Under the pieces are notes generated by a model. The model saw nothing but the letters and a program-made list of their open reading frames with translations. It ran no database searches and had not been told where the DNA came from. 64,000 nt of DNA from Novosphingobium sp. CECT 9465. Its GTDB lineage: Bacteria > Pseudomonadota > Alphaproteobacteria > Sphingomonadales > Sphingomonadaceae. Location: positions 124,001-188,000 of the forward strand of contig NZ_CAKLBX010000001.1 of NCBI RefSeq assembly GCF_920987055.1. Reading direction: 5' to 3'. Positions 26,320 through 34,185 of the stretch are shown here, one piece after another. Numbering within the stretch: position 1 is the stretch's first letter; every line of letters begins with the position of its first letter. Both the position numbers and the translations under genes were made by a program.

Positions 26320-27375
26320 TCACTCCGCCGCGATCCCCGCAGCCCCGAACATATCCACCTCAACCTCCACCGGCGCTGGCTCGTTCGCCGCAGACTTGGC
26401 GTTGCGGCGTTTGTCGAAGCTGCTCCACACGGTGTTCCAGTCGCCCTTGGTGGCGGCTTTCGAATATTCGGTGGCGCGGGTTTCGAAGAAGTTGGCGTGT
26501 TCCACGCCGTTCAGCAGCGGGGCGAGCCAGGGGAGGGGGTGGTCTTCGATCATGTAGACCGCGGGCAGGCCAAGCTGGCTCAGGCGCCAGTCGGCGATGT
26601 AGCGGATGTAACGCTTGATTTCCTTGGCGCTCATCCCCGGAACCGGGCCTTGTTCGAACGCCAGGTCGATGAACGCGTCTTCCAGCCGCACGGTCTTCTG
26701 GCAGCAGTCGATGATGTCTTCCTTCACCGCCTTGGTCAGGCAGCCGCGTTCCGCCACGAAAGCGTGAAACAGCTTGGTGATGCCTTCGCAGTGCAGCGAT
26801 TCATCGCGGATAGACCAGGTGACGATCTGGCCCATGCCCTTCATCTTGTTGAAGCGCGGGAAGTTCATCAGCATGGCAAAGCTGGCGAACAGTTGCAGCC
26901 CTTCGGTGAACCCGCCGAACATCGCCAGCGTACGGGCGATATCTTCGTCATTGTCGACGCCGAAAGTTTGCAGATAATCGTGCTTGGCCTTCAGTTCCTC
27001 GTACTCAAGGAACATGCCGTATTCGCTTTCGGGCATGCCGATGGTGTCAAGCAGGTGGCTGTAGGCCGCGATGTGCACCGTCTCCATGTTCGAGAAGGCG
27101 GCGAGCATCATCTTGACCTCGGTCGGCTTGAACACGCGGCCGTATTGTTCGTGGTAGCAGTTCTGCACTTCCACGTCGGCCTGGGTGAAGAAGCGGAAGA
27201 TCTGGGTCAGCAGGTTGCGCTCATGCTCGGAAATCTTCTGTGCCCAATCGCGGCAATCCTCGCCCAGCGGCACTTCTTCGGGCATCCAGTGGATCTGCTG
27301 CTGACGCTTCCAGAACTCATAGGCCCAGGGATATTCGAAGGGCTTGTAAGTCTTGCGGGCTTCAAGAAGTGACAT
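26320..27375 (-). CDS. nrdB: Class I ribonucleotide reductase, beta (radical) subunit
   Basis: A 351-residue ferritin-like R2 protein that houses the di-iron (or Mn/Fe) centre and radical needed by NrdA. Metal and radical residues are visible: TQADVEVQN (Asp), METVHIAAYSHLL (Glu, His and the radical Tyr), EEYELKAK-type helix, and IRDESLHCEGITKLFH (second Glu-x-x-His). The C-terminal tail ends VDMFGAAGIAAE, the region that docks on NrdA. ATG 27375 (MSLLEARKTYKPFEYPW) is chosen; the frame is open to 27522. nrdA lies 1.5 kb upstream on the same strand, separated by two small genes, so they need not be one transcript. Confidence 0.95.
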   Translation of the reverse strand: MSLLEARKTYKPFEYPWAYEFWKRQQQIHWMPEEVPLGEDCRDWAQKISEHERNLLTQIFRFFTQADVEVQNCYHEQYGRVFKPTEVKMMLAAFSNMETVHIAAYSHLLDTIGMPESEYGMFLEYEELKAKHDYLQTFGVDNDEDIARTLAMFGGFTEGLQLFASFAMLMNFPRFNKMKGMGQIVTWSIRDESLHCEGITKLFHAFVAERGCLTKAVKEDIIDCCQKTVRLEDAFIDLAFEQGPVPGMSAKEIKRYIRYIADWRLSQLGLPAVYMIEDHPLPWLAPLLNGVEHANFFETRATEYSKAATKGDWNTVWSSFDKRRNAKSAANEPAPVEVEVDMFGAAGIAAE

Positions 27376-27559
27376 GATCGGGCGTCCTGTACTGATTCTG
27401 GCAATGTAGGGATTGGCGGGCGACGGCGAAAGCGCGGGCGCGCGAATGGCCGGGGATTGATAGGCGGTTTTCCCCCGCCCTGATCGCTGCCCGAACAGGC
27501 AGGCGAATGCGGACTGGCGCACGGGCCGCGCGGACTGGCGTGGGCGGGCAACTGACCAC

Positions 27560-27585
27560 GGAACGGGCGTTGTGGCGCGCTGTTC
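27560..27585 (+). promoter_or_regulatory. Possible EcfG-type general-stress promoter
   Basis: GGAAC at 27560-27564 is followed after 16 nt by TGTTC, close to the alphaproteobacterial EcfG consensus (GGAAC, 16-17 nt, then CGTT). It lies 64 nt before the start codon of a DUF2171 gene of the sort often induced under general stress. One -10 base deviates from consensus, so this is tentative. Confidence 0.4.
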
Positions 27586-27649
27586 TCGTCACATGCCTGC
27601 CGGAACGAACGGCAGGGAAATACCCTTCTGAAAACGCAGGAGATTTGAC

Positions 27650-28102
27650 ATGGGCGAATATGAATCGAACGATTCGCGGAACGTGACCAATACAGGCAAT
27701 CGCCCGCAGGCGGCCGGCAGCTTTGAACAGCAGGGCAACGCGCGGTGGAATGGCGATACACAGGCCAGCCAAAGCCAGCAGGGCAACGGCCAGCAGGGCA
27801 GCTTCAATGACGCGTCGGGTCAGCAATCGCAGTTCGATGGCGGTGACAACGACTGGTCGGGCCGTGTGCGCGAACACATGGAAGTGATCGGCGCGGACGG
27901 CACGCATGTCGGCACGGTCGATGGCGTGGATGGCCACCGCATCAAGCTGACCAAGCGTGAGAACGATGCCGGACATGAGGGTGGAACCCATTCGGGCCAC
28001 CATCATTACCTGCCTGTCGGGCTGGTTGCCGGTGTCGAAGGCGACAAGGTGCGGCTCTCGGCCAACGGTGATGTGGCCTGGGGCATGCTCGAAGAAAAAT
28101 AG
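27650..28102 (+). CDS. DUF2171 domain protein
   Basis: A 150-residue hydrophilic protein. The first 65 residues are Gln/Asn/Gly/Ser-rich and look disordered (QGNARWNGDTQASQSQQGN). The C-terminal part (about 70-148) is a DUF2171/PRC-barrel-like module: VREHMEVIGADGTHVGTVDGVDG, KLTKRENDAG, HHHYLPVGLVAGVEGDKVRLS. The role is unknown; in sphingomonads such genes are often stress-induced and occur in sets. CAGGAG sits 8 nt ahead of ATG 27650, a strong ribosome site. A candidate EcfG promoter lies upstream and a clear terminator follows at 28199. Confidence 0.85.
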   Translation: MGEYESNDSRNVTNTGNRPQAAGSFEQQGNARWNGDTQASQSQQGNGQQGSFNDASGQQSQFDGGDNDWSGRVREHMEVIGADGTHVGTVDGVDGHRIKLTKRENDAGHEGGTHSGHHHYLPVGLVAGVEGDKVRLSANGDVAWGMLEEK

Positions 28103-28198
28103 GTCCCGGTCTGCCGCGGGACGCCCAAGCAGGCCTGACCGGGTCTGTCGATACGTCCCGCCCCCTTCGGGACCAGGTCGTCCCCCGCGACCGGAGAG

Positions 28199-28225
28199 CG
28201 CCCCGCGTAATCGCGGGGCGTTTTT
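28199..28225 (+). terminator. Rho-independent terminator of the DUF2171 gene
   Basis: CGCCCCGCG (28199-28207) pairs with CGCGGGGCG (28212-28220) around TAAT and is followed directly by five T residues. It ends the plus-strand DUF2171 transcript about 100 nt after its stop codon. Confidence 0.9.
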
Positions 28226-28257
28226 CCGTGTGGTGGTATGGGCAACCGCGCCGGAAC

Positions 28258-28635
28258 CTACTTCCAGAACAGACCGGGCTTGAGGCTGCGATCCTTGCGG
28301 TTCTTCCACATCGAAAGATACATCCACAGGCCGGAAATGCTGAAGAACAGCAGCGCCAGCCCGGTCATCAGCGAAATCGCGGTGCCGACAGGGCCGAATT
28401 CCTCGCCCGAATGCAGGTGATGGAACCAGCCGACCAATGCCTTCATGCTGCCTTCGGGCGCCTTGGGACGGCACATCATCGTTTCGGGGCAGACGAAGCC
28501 CTGCGGCACGGGCGGCGGAGCGGCGGCCTCGGCTGCGGGCCACAATGCGGTCACATGGCTGGCAACGCCCGTGAAGGCCATCCACAGCATGAACACGCCG
28601 AAAAACACCGTGATCCAGCGGTGCCACTTGCGCAT
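28258..28635 (-). CDS. Small PepSY-associated-type membrane protein
   Basis: A 125-residue protein with two membrane helices: WITVFFGVFMLWMAFTGVASHV near the N-terminus and AISLMTGLALLFFSISGLWMYLSMW near the C-terminus. Between them lie a Pro/Ala-rich stretch, two cysteines (FVCPETMMCRPK) and WFHHLHSGEEFG, a His-rich segment that resembles the HxxH helices of PepSY-TM/iron-reductase-like proteins. Haem or metal handling is possible but not shown. ATG 28635 has AAGGA with 7-nt spacing. It lies between nrdA and the terminator of the DUF2171 gene. Confidence 0.75.
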   Translation of the reverse strand: MRKWHRWITVFFGVFMLWMAFTGVASHVTALWPAAEAAAPPPVPQGFVCPETMMCRPKAPEGSMKALVGWFHHLHSGEEFGPVGTAISLMTGLALLFFSISGLWMYLSMWKNRKDRSLKPGLFWK

Positions 28636-28808
28636 AGTCAATTCCTTCCGTTCCCGGCGAACACGTTGCCCCCAGTTGCGTCCCGGCCGGGATCAAGCCG
28701 GACGCAGTGCTATTCGCGCGCGAATGGGCGCGGGGCAAGCCGCGAAGTGTCGCGGGATGTATCGCCGGGACAGGCATGACGCGACCTCAACAACGGGCCA
28801 TTGCTGAC

Positions 28809-28847
28809 CCAGATTCACTGATCCAGATTCACTGATCGAGATTTACT
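28809..28847. repeat. 14-bp tandem repeat at the nrdA 3' end
   Basis: CCAGATTCACTGAT occurs twice in tandem (28809-28822, 28823-28836) and a third, degenerate copy (CGAGATTTACTG) runs into the nrdA stop codon. It looks like a local duplication and has no obvious function. Confidence 0.8.
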
Positions 28848-30858
28848 GGCAGGCGAGGCATTCCTCGTAATCGGTTTCGGCAGCGGCAAGCTCGATCCGC
28901 GGCGCGGTGGCGGTATTGTCCGCCTCCACCCCGCCGGCAAACCCTGCTCGCTGGACCGATTTCGAGCGCAGGTAATAGAGGCTCTTGATGCCGCGTTCCC
29001 ATGCCTGGAAGTGCAGCATCATCAGGTCCCACTTGTCCACGTCTGCCGGGATATAGAGGTTCAGCGACTGTGCCTGATCGATATAGGGTGTACGGTCCGC
29101 CGCGAATTCGAGCAGCCAGCGCTGGTCGATCTCGAAGCTGGTCTTGTAGACCGCCTTTTCCTCTGGCGAGAGGAAATCAAGGTGCTGGATCGATCCGCCG
29201 TTTTCAAGGATCGAGTTCCATACGTTGTTGGAATCCTTGCTCTTTTCGGCCAGCAGTTTCTGCAGGTACGGGTTCTTGACCACGAACGAGCCGGACAGCG
29301 TCTTGTGCGTGTAGATGTTGGCCGGGATCGGTTCGATACAGGCCGACGTACCGCCGCAGATGATCGAGATCGACGCGGTGGGCGCAATCGCCATCTTGCA
29401 TGAAAAGCGCTGCATCACGCCCATGTCGGCGGCATCGGGGCACGGCCCGCGTTCCTGCGCCAGCATCAGCGAAGCCTCGTCCGCCTTGGCCGCGATGTGG
29501 CGGAACATCTTGAGGTTCCACGCCTTGGCCATGGCCGATTCGAAGCCGATGCCCTTCATCTGCAGGAACGAATGGAAGCCCATCACGCCCATGCCGACCG
29601 AGCGTTCGCGCATCGCGGAATATTTGGCGCGGTCCATCACGCTGGGCGCGCGGTCGATGTAATCCTGCAGCACGTTATCGAGGAAGCGCAGCACGTCTTC
29701 GATGAACAGCTTGTCGGCGTTCCATTCGTCCCAGGTTTCAAGGTTGAGCGACGACAGGCAGCATACCGCCGTGCGATCGTTTCCGAGGTGATCGCGGCCC
29801 GTGGGCAGGGTGATTTCCGAACACAGGTTCGATGTCGAGACCTTCAGCCCCAGATCGCGGTGATGCTTGGGCATCATCCGGTTCACGGTATCGGAAAACA
29901 CGATGTAGGGTTCGCCCGTGGCCAGGCGGGTTTCGACCAGCTTCTGGAACAGCGAGCGCGCATCGACCGTGGCGCGGATCGAACCGTCCTTGGGGCTGCG
30001 CAAGTGGTGTTCGCGCCCATCGCGCACGGCTTCCATGAAATCATCGGTCAGCAACACGCCATGGTGCAGGTTCAGCGCCTTGCGGTTGAAATCCCCCGAT
30101 GGCTTGCGAATTTCGAGGAATTCCTCGATTTCCGGGTGGCTGACATCGAGATAGCATGCCGCCGAACCACGGCGCAGCGAGCCTTGCGAAATCGCAAGCG
30201 TGAGCGAATCCATCACGCGCACGAACGGGATGATCCCGCTGGTCTTGCCGTTCAGGCCCACGCTCTCGCCAATGCCGCGCACCTTGCCCCAGTACGTGCC
30301 GATGCCGCCGCCGCGCGAGGCGAGCCAGACGTTCTCGTTCCAGGTGGCGACGATGCCCTCAAGGCTGTCATCGACCGAATTGAGATAGCACGAGATCGGC
30401 AACCCGCGCCCGGTGCCGCCGTTCGAGAGCACGGGCGTTGCCGGCATGAACCACAGCTTCGAGATGTAGTCATAGAGGCGCTGGGCGTGATCCTGATCGT
30501 CGGCATAGGCATCGGCCACGCGCGCGAACAGGTCCTGATACTTCTCACCGGGCAGCAGGTAGCGGTCGTCCAGCGTATCCTTGCCGAAATCGGTGAGGAG
30601 CGCATCGCGGCTGTCATCGGTAACGATGGTGAAGCGGCGCGGATTGACCTTCTTGGAATCGCTTTCGGGCTGCGCTGCTGCAACCGCCGCCGCCGCGACC
30701 GTGGCGGCCATGCCTGCGACCAGCGCCTCGCTGCCTGCGTCCTTGGTGTTCATGTCCATCGCCTTTGCTGCTTCGGCAGGTGCCGAAGCGCTGCTGCCCT
30801 CAGCAAGGGCAAGTTCGTCCTGTGCAGCCACCGAGCCGTCTCCAGTTCTGAAATCCAC
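28843..30858 (-). CDS. nrdA: Class I ribonucleotide reductase, alpha (catalytic) subunit
   Basis: A 671-residue NrdA that reduces ribonucleoside diphosphates to deoxy forms with the NrdB radical. Catalytic segments are visible: SCYLNSVDDSLEG (first redox Cys), the NLCSEITLP active-site loop (Asn, Cys, Glu), and the C-terminal redox pair CLAC. The first 80 residues are Ala-rich and disordered-looking; the protein is shorter than the E. coli enzyme and no ATP-cone is recognised, so the usual dATP off-switch may be absent. GTG 30858 has AGGGG 7 nt upstream. A GAAC-N7-GAAC box lies 86 nt upstream, suggesting LexA control. Confidence 0.94.
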   Translation of the reverse strand: MDFRTGDGSVAAQDELALAEGSSASAPAEAAKAMDMNTKDAGSEALVAGMAATVAAAAVAAAQPESDSKKVNPRRFTIVTDDSRDALLTDFGKDTLDDRYLLPGEKYQDLFARVADAYADDQDHAQRLYDYISKLWFMPATPVLSNGGTGRGLPISCYLNSVDDSLEGIVATWNENVWLASRGGGIGTYWGKVRGIGESVGLNGKTSGIIPFVRVMDSLTLAISQGSLRRGSAACYLDVSHPEIEEFLEIRKPSGDFNRKALNLHHGVLLTDDFMEAVRDGREHHLRSPKDGSIRATVDARSLFQKLVETRLATGEPYIVFSDTVNRMMPKHHRDLGLKVSTSNLCSEITLPTGRDHLGNDRTAVCCLSSLNLETWDEWNADKLFIEDVLRFLDNVLQDYIDRAPSVMDRAKYSAMRERSVGMGVMGFHSFLQMKGIGFESAMAKAWNLKMFRHIAAKADEASLMLAQERGPCPDAADMGVMQRFSCKMAIAPTASISIICGGTSACIEPIPANIYTHKTLSGSFVVKNPYLQKLLAEKSKDSNNVWNSILENGGSIQHLDFLSPEEKAVYKTSFEIDQRWLLEFAADRTPYIDQAQSLNLYIPADVDKWDLMMLHFQAWERGIKSLYYLRSKSVQRAGFAGGVEADNTATAPRIELAAAETDYEECLACQ

Positions 30859-31347
30859 GTCGCAACCCCTGTCTGAACGCCCAAGTCAACTATCGGGCAC
30901 ATCGCCTCTTCGAATCGGAACCAGCCCGACCATAGCGGAGATGGAACATATCAGGAACACTATTCCTGAAAGCTCCACCGCGCTGCAATCTCAAATCATG
31001 GTGGACCGCGTGTTCGAACTGACAAACCTTTGCCAATTCGCGGAAAACGCGCACATCAACGCCAAACAAGGTCTAGAGGTTCCCCCGAAGTCCAACCACA
31101 ACCCATAGTGCCTCAACCGGTTTGAGACACAAGAGGGTAACAGTGCTGAGGCAGACTCGATTCGTCGTACGCTCGATTCGCTTCGTCGCTCACCAACCCA
31201 TGTTGCAGTGCAGCGACGCGCGGGAGAAGCGCCACTTCAAGTGGCAATCTGCGCTTGTCGGAATTTATTTGGTCCGCGTCGGCAAATTGTGGACAAGAAC
31301 GGGTCAACCGGTCCCATATGGTGTGTCCACAGGAATGGAGCGTAGGC
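30859..31347. other. Intergenic region between nrdA and the GlsB-like gene
   Basis: A 489-nt divergent spacer holding the nrdA control region (LexA-type box and overlapping palindrome at 30944-30969), short inverted repeats CTCAA-CCGGT-TTGAG around 31115 and GCCACTT-C-AAGTGGC around 31232, and presumably the promoter of the plus-strand GlsB-like gene. Open frames of up to 87 codons cross it but none shows a ribosome site with protein-like composition. No RNA gene was recognised. Confidence 0.6.
30944..30958 (-). promoter_or_regulatory. LexA (SOS) box of alphaproteobacterial type upstream of nrdA
   Basis: Read on the minus strand the sequence is GTTC-CTGATAT-GTTC, an exact match to the GTTC-N7-GTTC direct repeat bound by LexA in alphaproteobacteria. 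It ends 86 nt before the nrdA GTG. A perfect palindrome TCAGGAA-CACTA-TTCCTGA (30951-30969) overlaps it. Just upstream a weak -35/-10 pair (TTGCAG, 17 nt, GAATAG) would put the box over the start of transcription, a sensible place for a repressor. Confidence 0.6.
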
Positions 31348-31596
31348 GTGCTGAATATTCTCTCGATCGTGTTCACCGGCCTTGTCGTGGGCGTGCTCGC
31401 GCGGTTCTTCTATCCCGGCGATGTCGATATCGGGATGCTCAAGACGATCCTGCTCGGCGTCGGCGGCGCGCTGGTGGCGGGGCTGTTTGCCAGTTGGCGG
31501 ACCAGCAGCACGTTCGGCGATGGCGTGAATCGCGCAGGCTGCCTTGCATCGGTGATCGGCGCGATGCTGCTGATCTTCATCGGGCGCAGCCTCTAG
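31348..31596 (+). CDS. GlsB/YeaQ/YmgE-family stress membrane protein
   Basis: An 82-residue small membrane protein of the transglycosylase-associated (GlsB/YeaQ/YmgE) family. It is nearly all hydrophobic, with three helices: LNILSIVFTGLVVGVLARFF, TILLGVGGALVAGLFASW and GCLASVIGAMLLIFIGRSL (each given in part). Glycine-rich helices of this type are typical. Members are induced by envelope or general stress; the biochemical role is unknown. GTG 31348 has GGAG 7 nt upstream; earlier in-frame starts would add polar residues not seen in the family. Confidence 0.82.
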   Translation: MLNILSIVFTGLVVGVLARFFYPGDVDIGMLKTILLGVGGALVAGLFASWRTSSTFGDGVNRAGCLASVIGAMLLIFIGRSL

Positions 31597-31599
31597 TTT

Positions 31600-31727
31600 T
31601 CGCGCAGAGACCGCAAAGTGCGCAAAGACGTTGCGTGCAGTCCAAGGCGTGGAACGGGCAATATGATTTGTGCCGACTTCGTCGGTGAATGCAAAGGAAC
31701 CTCTTTGCGTCCTCTGCGTGAACCACT
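31600..31727. repeat. Imperfect inverted repeat of the CGCAGAGACCGCAAAG type
   Basis: Left part TCGCGCAGAGACCGCAAAG (from about 31600) faces right part CTTTGCGTCCTCTGCGTGA (about 31703-31721) in inverse orientation with a few mismatches. This is a common extragenic palindrome of alphaproteobacteria. It lies between the convergent GlsB-like and YifB genes. Confidence 0.6.
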
Positions 31728-33236
31728 TCAAGCCCTTGGCGCGACCCGCCTGTAGCTGAGCGCTTCGGCGATGTGGATGCGGCCCACGGTTTCAGCTCCG
31801 GCAAGATCCGCAATGGTGCGCGCCACCCTTAACATGCGGGTATAGCCCCGCGCAGACAGGCGCATGGCATCGGCAGCTTGGGCCAGAAGCTTGCGGCCCG
31901 GCTCGTCGGGCGTGGCATATTGATCGAGCAGGTCGGCGTCGAGTTCGGCATTGGTGCGGCGGCCCGTCCCCTCCAGCCGCGTGGTCTGGATCGCGCGGGC
32001 GCGGGCCACGCGCGCGGCGACCTGATCGGACCCTTCGGCGGGCGGCGGCAGGGCAAGGTCTGCGGCGGAAACGGGGTCAACGTCCACGTGCAGGTCGATC
32101 CGGTCAAGCAGAGGCCCGGACACCTTGGATTGATAATCGGCGGCACAGCGCGGCGCGCGGCTGCACCCCAGCGCCAGATCGCCCAGATGGCCGCAGCGAC
32201 ACGGATTCATCGCCGCGATCAGTTGGACCCGCGCAGGGAACGTGACGTGGGCATTGGCGCGCGCCACGGTGACTTCGCCGGTTTCCAGTGGCTGACGCAG
32301 CGAATCGAGCACCGCGCGCTGGAATTCGGGCAATTCGTCAAGGAACAGCACGCCCAGATGTGCCAGACTGACCTCGCCGGGCCGCACTTTCAGCCCGCCC
32401 CCGGTCAGCGCGGCCATCGAGGCGGAGTGATGGGGGCTGCGGAAAGGCCGGGCGCGGCTGATCCGGCCATCCTCAAGCGTGCCCGCGACCGAGGCGACCA
32501 TCGACACTTCCAGCGCCTCTGCCGCAGTTAGTTCGGGCAGGATGCCCGGCAGGCACGATGCCATCAGCGATTTTCCTGCGCCCGGAGGCCCGCTCATCAA
32601 CAGGTTGTGCGCGCCCGCTGCGGCGATTTCGAGCGCGCGCTTGGCGGTTTCCTGTCCTTTCACCTGGCGCAGATCGGCGCGGCGGCGCGGCAGCTCTGCC
32701 TCGCCCTGGCGCGGAGCGGGCAGACGGTGCGTTCCCTTGAGGTGATTGAGCAACCCGACAAGATCGGGCGCGGCGATCACATCGATCCCGCTCGCCCAGC
32801 GCGCCTCCGGCCCTTGCGCGGCAGGGCAGATCAGGCCCTTGTCCTGTCCGCTGGCGTGAAGCGCGGCCAGCAGTACGCCGGGCGAAGGCAGGACGCGGCC
32901 ATCCAGAGCCAGTTCGCCCACCGCCACGTAATCGGCAATCTGTTCCAGATCGACCACGCCCATCGCCGCCAGCAGCGCGAGCGCGATCGGCAGATCGTAG
33001 TGCGATCCTTCCTTGGGCAGATCGGCGGGGGAAAGGTTCACGGTGATTCGCTTTGGCGGCAGCGCAAGGCCAAGCGCGGACAGCGCCGACTGCACCCGTT
33101 CGCGGCTTTCGCCCACGGCCTTGTCGGGCAGGCCCACCAGCTTGAACGCGGGCATGCCGGGCGCAACCTGGCACTGCACCTCCACACCGCGCGCCTCAAG
33201 CCCCAGATAGGCAACCGTCGATACCAGCGCGACCAT
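31728..33236 (-). CDS. comM: YifB/ComM-family Mg-chelatase-like AAA+ ATPase
   Basis: A 502-residue protein with an N-terminal Lon-like/ChlI domain (about 1-170) and a AAA+ domain. Walker A GPPGAGKSLMASCLPGILP, Walker B VLFLDELPEF, and the ComM-specific zinc-binding stretch NPCRCGHLGDLALGCSRAPRC are visible, then a C-terminal ChlI helical domain. ComM is a hexameric branch-migration helicase that helps take up homologous DNA in natural transformation; YifB orthologues occur in many non-competent species too. ATG 33236 is a plain start. It is divergent from the COG3904-like gene. Confidence 0.9.
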   Translation of the reverse strand: MVALVSTVAYLGLEARGVEVQCQVAPGMPAFKLVGLPDKAVGESRERVQSALSALGLALPPKRITVNLSPADLPKEGSHYDLPIALALLAAMGVVDLEQIADYVAVGELALDGRVLPSPGVLLAALHASGQDKGLICPAAQGPEARWASGIDVIAAPDLVGLLNHLKGTHRLPAPRQGEAELPRRRADLRQVKGQETAKRALEIAAAGAHNLLMSGPPGAGKSLMASCLPGILPELTAAEALEVSMVASVAGTLEDGRISRARPFRSPHHSASMAALTGGGLKVRPGEVSLAHLGVLFLDELPEFQRAVLDSLRQPLETGEVTVARANAHVTFPARVQLIAAMNPCRCGHLGDLALGCSRAPRCAADYQSKVSGPLLDRIDLHVDVDPVSAADLALPPPAEGSDQVAARVARARAIQTTRLEGTGRRTNAELDADLLDQYATPDEPGRKLLAQAADAMRLSARGYTRMLRVARTIADLAGAETVGRIHIAEALSYRRVAPRA

Positions 33237-33409
33237 GCATGCTCCTGTCCTATCGGTGTAATTGCGTAGGGATCGGGCGCGGGGAAGCGAAAGCGTCTGA
33301 TTTCCGCCAATTCGGAAGCATCTGACTCGGTTAGGACAATTGATGGTGAACCCGATTTAACCGCGTTCCTTGGCAGTTCGGCAATCCGGTCAGGCCGAAA
33401 GCAGATGCA

Positions 33410-34111
33410 ATGCTCCGCCGCCTGATCCTGCCCGCGATTGCCGCCCTGCTGGCTTGCCAGCCACTGGCCGCGCGCGAGGTTTCCACCCGGACCTGGGTCG
33501 AGAACGGCGTCACCTGGACCGAGACGACCGTCGTCGAGGTGGAAGAGCCGGGGTCCGAGCGGCTGGTCGGGCTGCACGAAGACCTTGCGCGCAAGGGCAT
33601 CGCCAGCTTCGGCCCGTTCGAGGTGATCGACGGCACCCGCGCTGCCCTTGTTGCGGAAACCGACAGCTATTCGCCAGCGGACTTCCAGAAAATGTTGCGC
33701 GCCTATCCTGCAATCCGCGTACTGGAAATGGCCGATTGCCCCGGCACGGTCGATGATTTCGCCAACCTGCGGCTGGGCCGGATGATTCGCGCGCGCGGCA
33801 TTGCCACGCATGTGCCCGATCATGGCTCGGTACGCTCAGGTGCGGTTGAACTGTTTCTTGCAGGGGCGAGCCGCCGCGCTGCGCCCGATGCTTCATTCGC
33901 CGTCCATTCGTGGATCGATGAAGACGGGCGCGAACCCGGCGACTTTGCCGCCGATGCCTCGGTCAACAAGGCCTATGTCGATTACTACCGTGAGATGGGA
34001 CTGGCAGGGGACAAGGCCGTGGCGTTCTATGCCCTGACCAATTCGGTGCCCAACGATGATGTACTGATGCTGGGCACCGCGGACATGGCGCGGTTTGCGG
34101 CGCTGGATTGA
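33410..34111 (+). CDS. Exported COG3904-like protein
   Basis: A 233-residue protein with a signal peptide (MLRRLILPAIAALLACQPLAA; a Cys at position 16 makes a lipoprotein conceivable but the box is poor). The mature part looks like the COG3904 periplasmic group, which has a ClpP/crotonase-like fold: ASFGPFEVIDGTRAALV, then RLGRMIRARGIATHVPDHGSVRSGAVELFLAGASRRAAPDASFAVHSW. In relatives the turn reads CASAC-LIFLAG; here it reads RSGAVELFLAG, with Ser as a possible nucleophile. Enzyme activity is unknown. It is convergent with polA across a perfect 22-bp palindrome. Confidence 0.7.
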   Translation: MLRRLILPAIAALLACQPLAAREVSTRTWVENGVTWTETTVVEVEEPGSERLVGLHEDLARKGIASFGPFEVIDGTRAALVAETDSYSPADFQKMLRAYPAIRVLEMADCPGTVDDFANLRLGRMIRARGIATHVPDHGSVRSGAVELFLAGASRRAAPDASFAVHSWIDEDGREPGDFAADASVNKAYVDYYREMGLAGDKAVAFYALTNSVPNDDVLMLGTADMARFAALD

Positions 34112-34126
34112 CGATCTGAAGTCGAA

Positions 34127-34172
34127 GCCCACCCCCAGCCCCTCCCGCTTGCGGGAGGGGCTGGGGGTGGGC
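34127..34172. terminator. Perfect 22-bp palindrome between convergent genes
   Basis: Arms at 34127-34148 and 34151-34172 are perfect reverse complements around a TT loop (GCCCACCCCCAGCC... ...GGCTGGGGGTGGGC). It lies between the stops of the COG3904-like gene (+) and polA (-), 16 and 14 nt away. It would form a very stable hairpin in both transcripts and resembles sphingomonad extragenic palindromes; there is no T-run. Confidence 0.7.
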
Positions 34173-34185
34173 CTCTACGCCCGCA

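Noticed and set aside
31113..31376. 87-codon minus-strand frame in the nrdA-GlsB spacer
   Set aside because: No ribosome site, residue mix looks random, and it overlaps the start of the GlsB-like gene.
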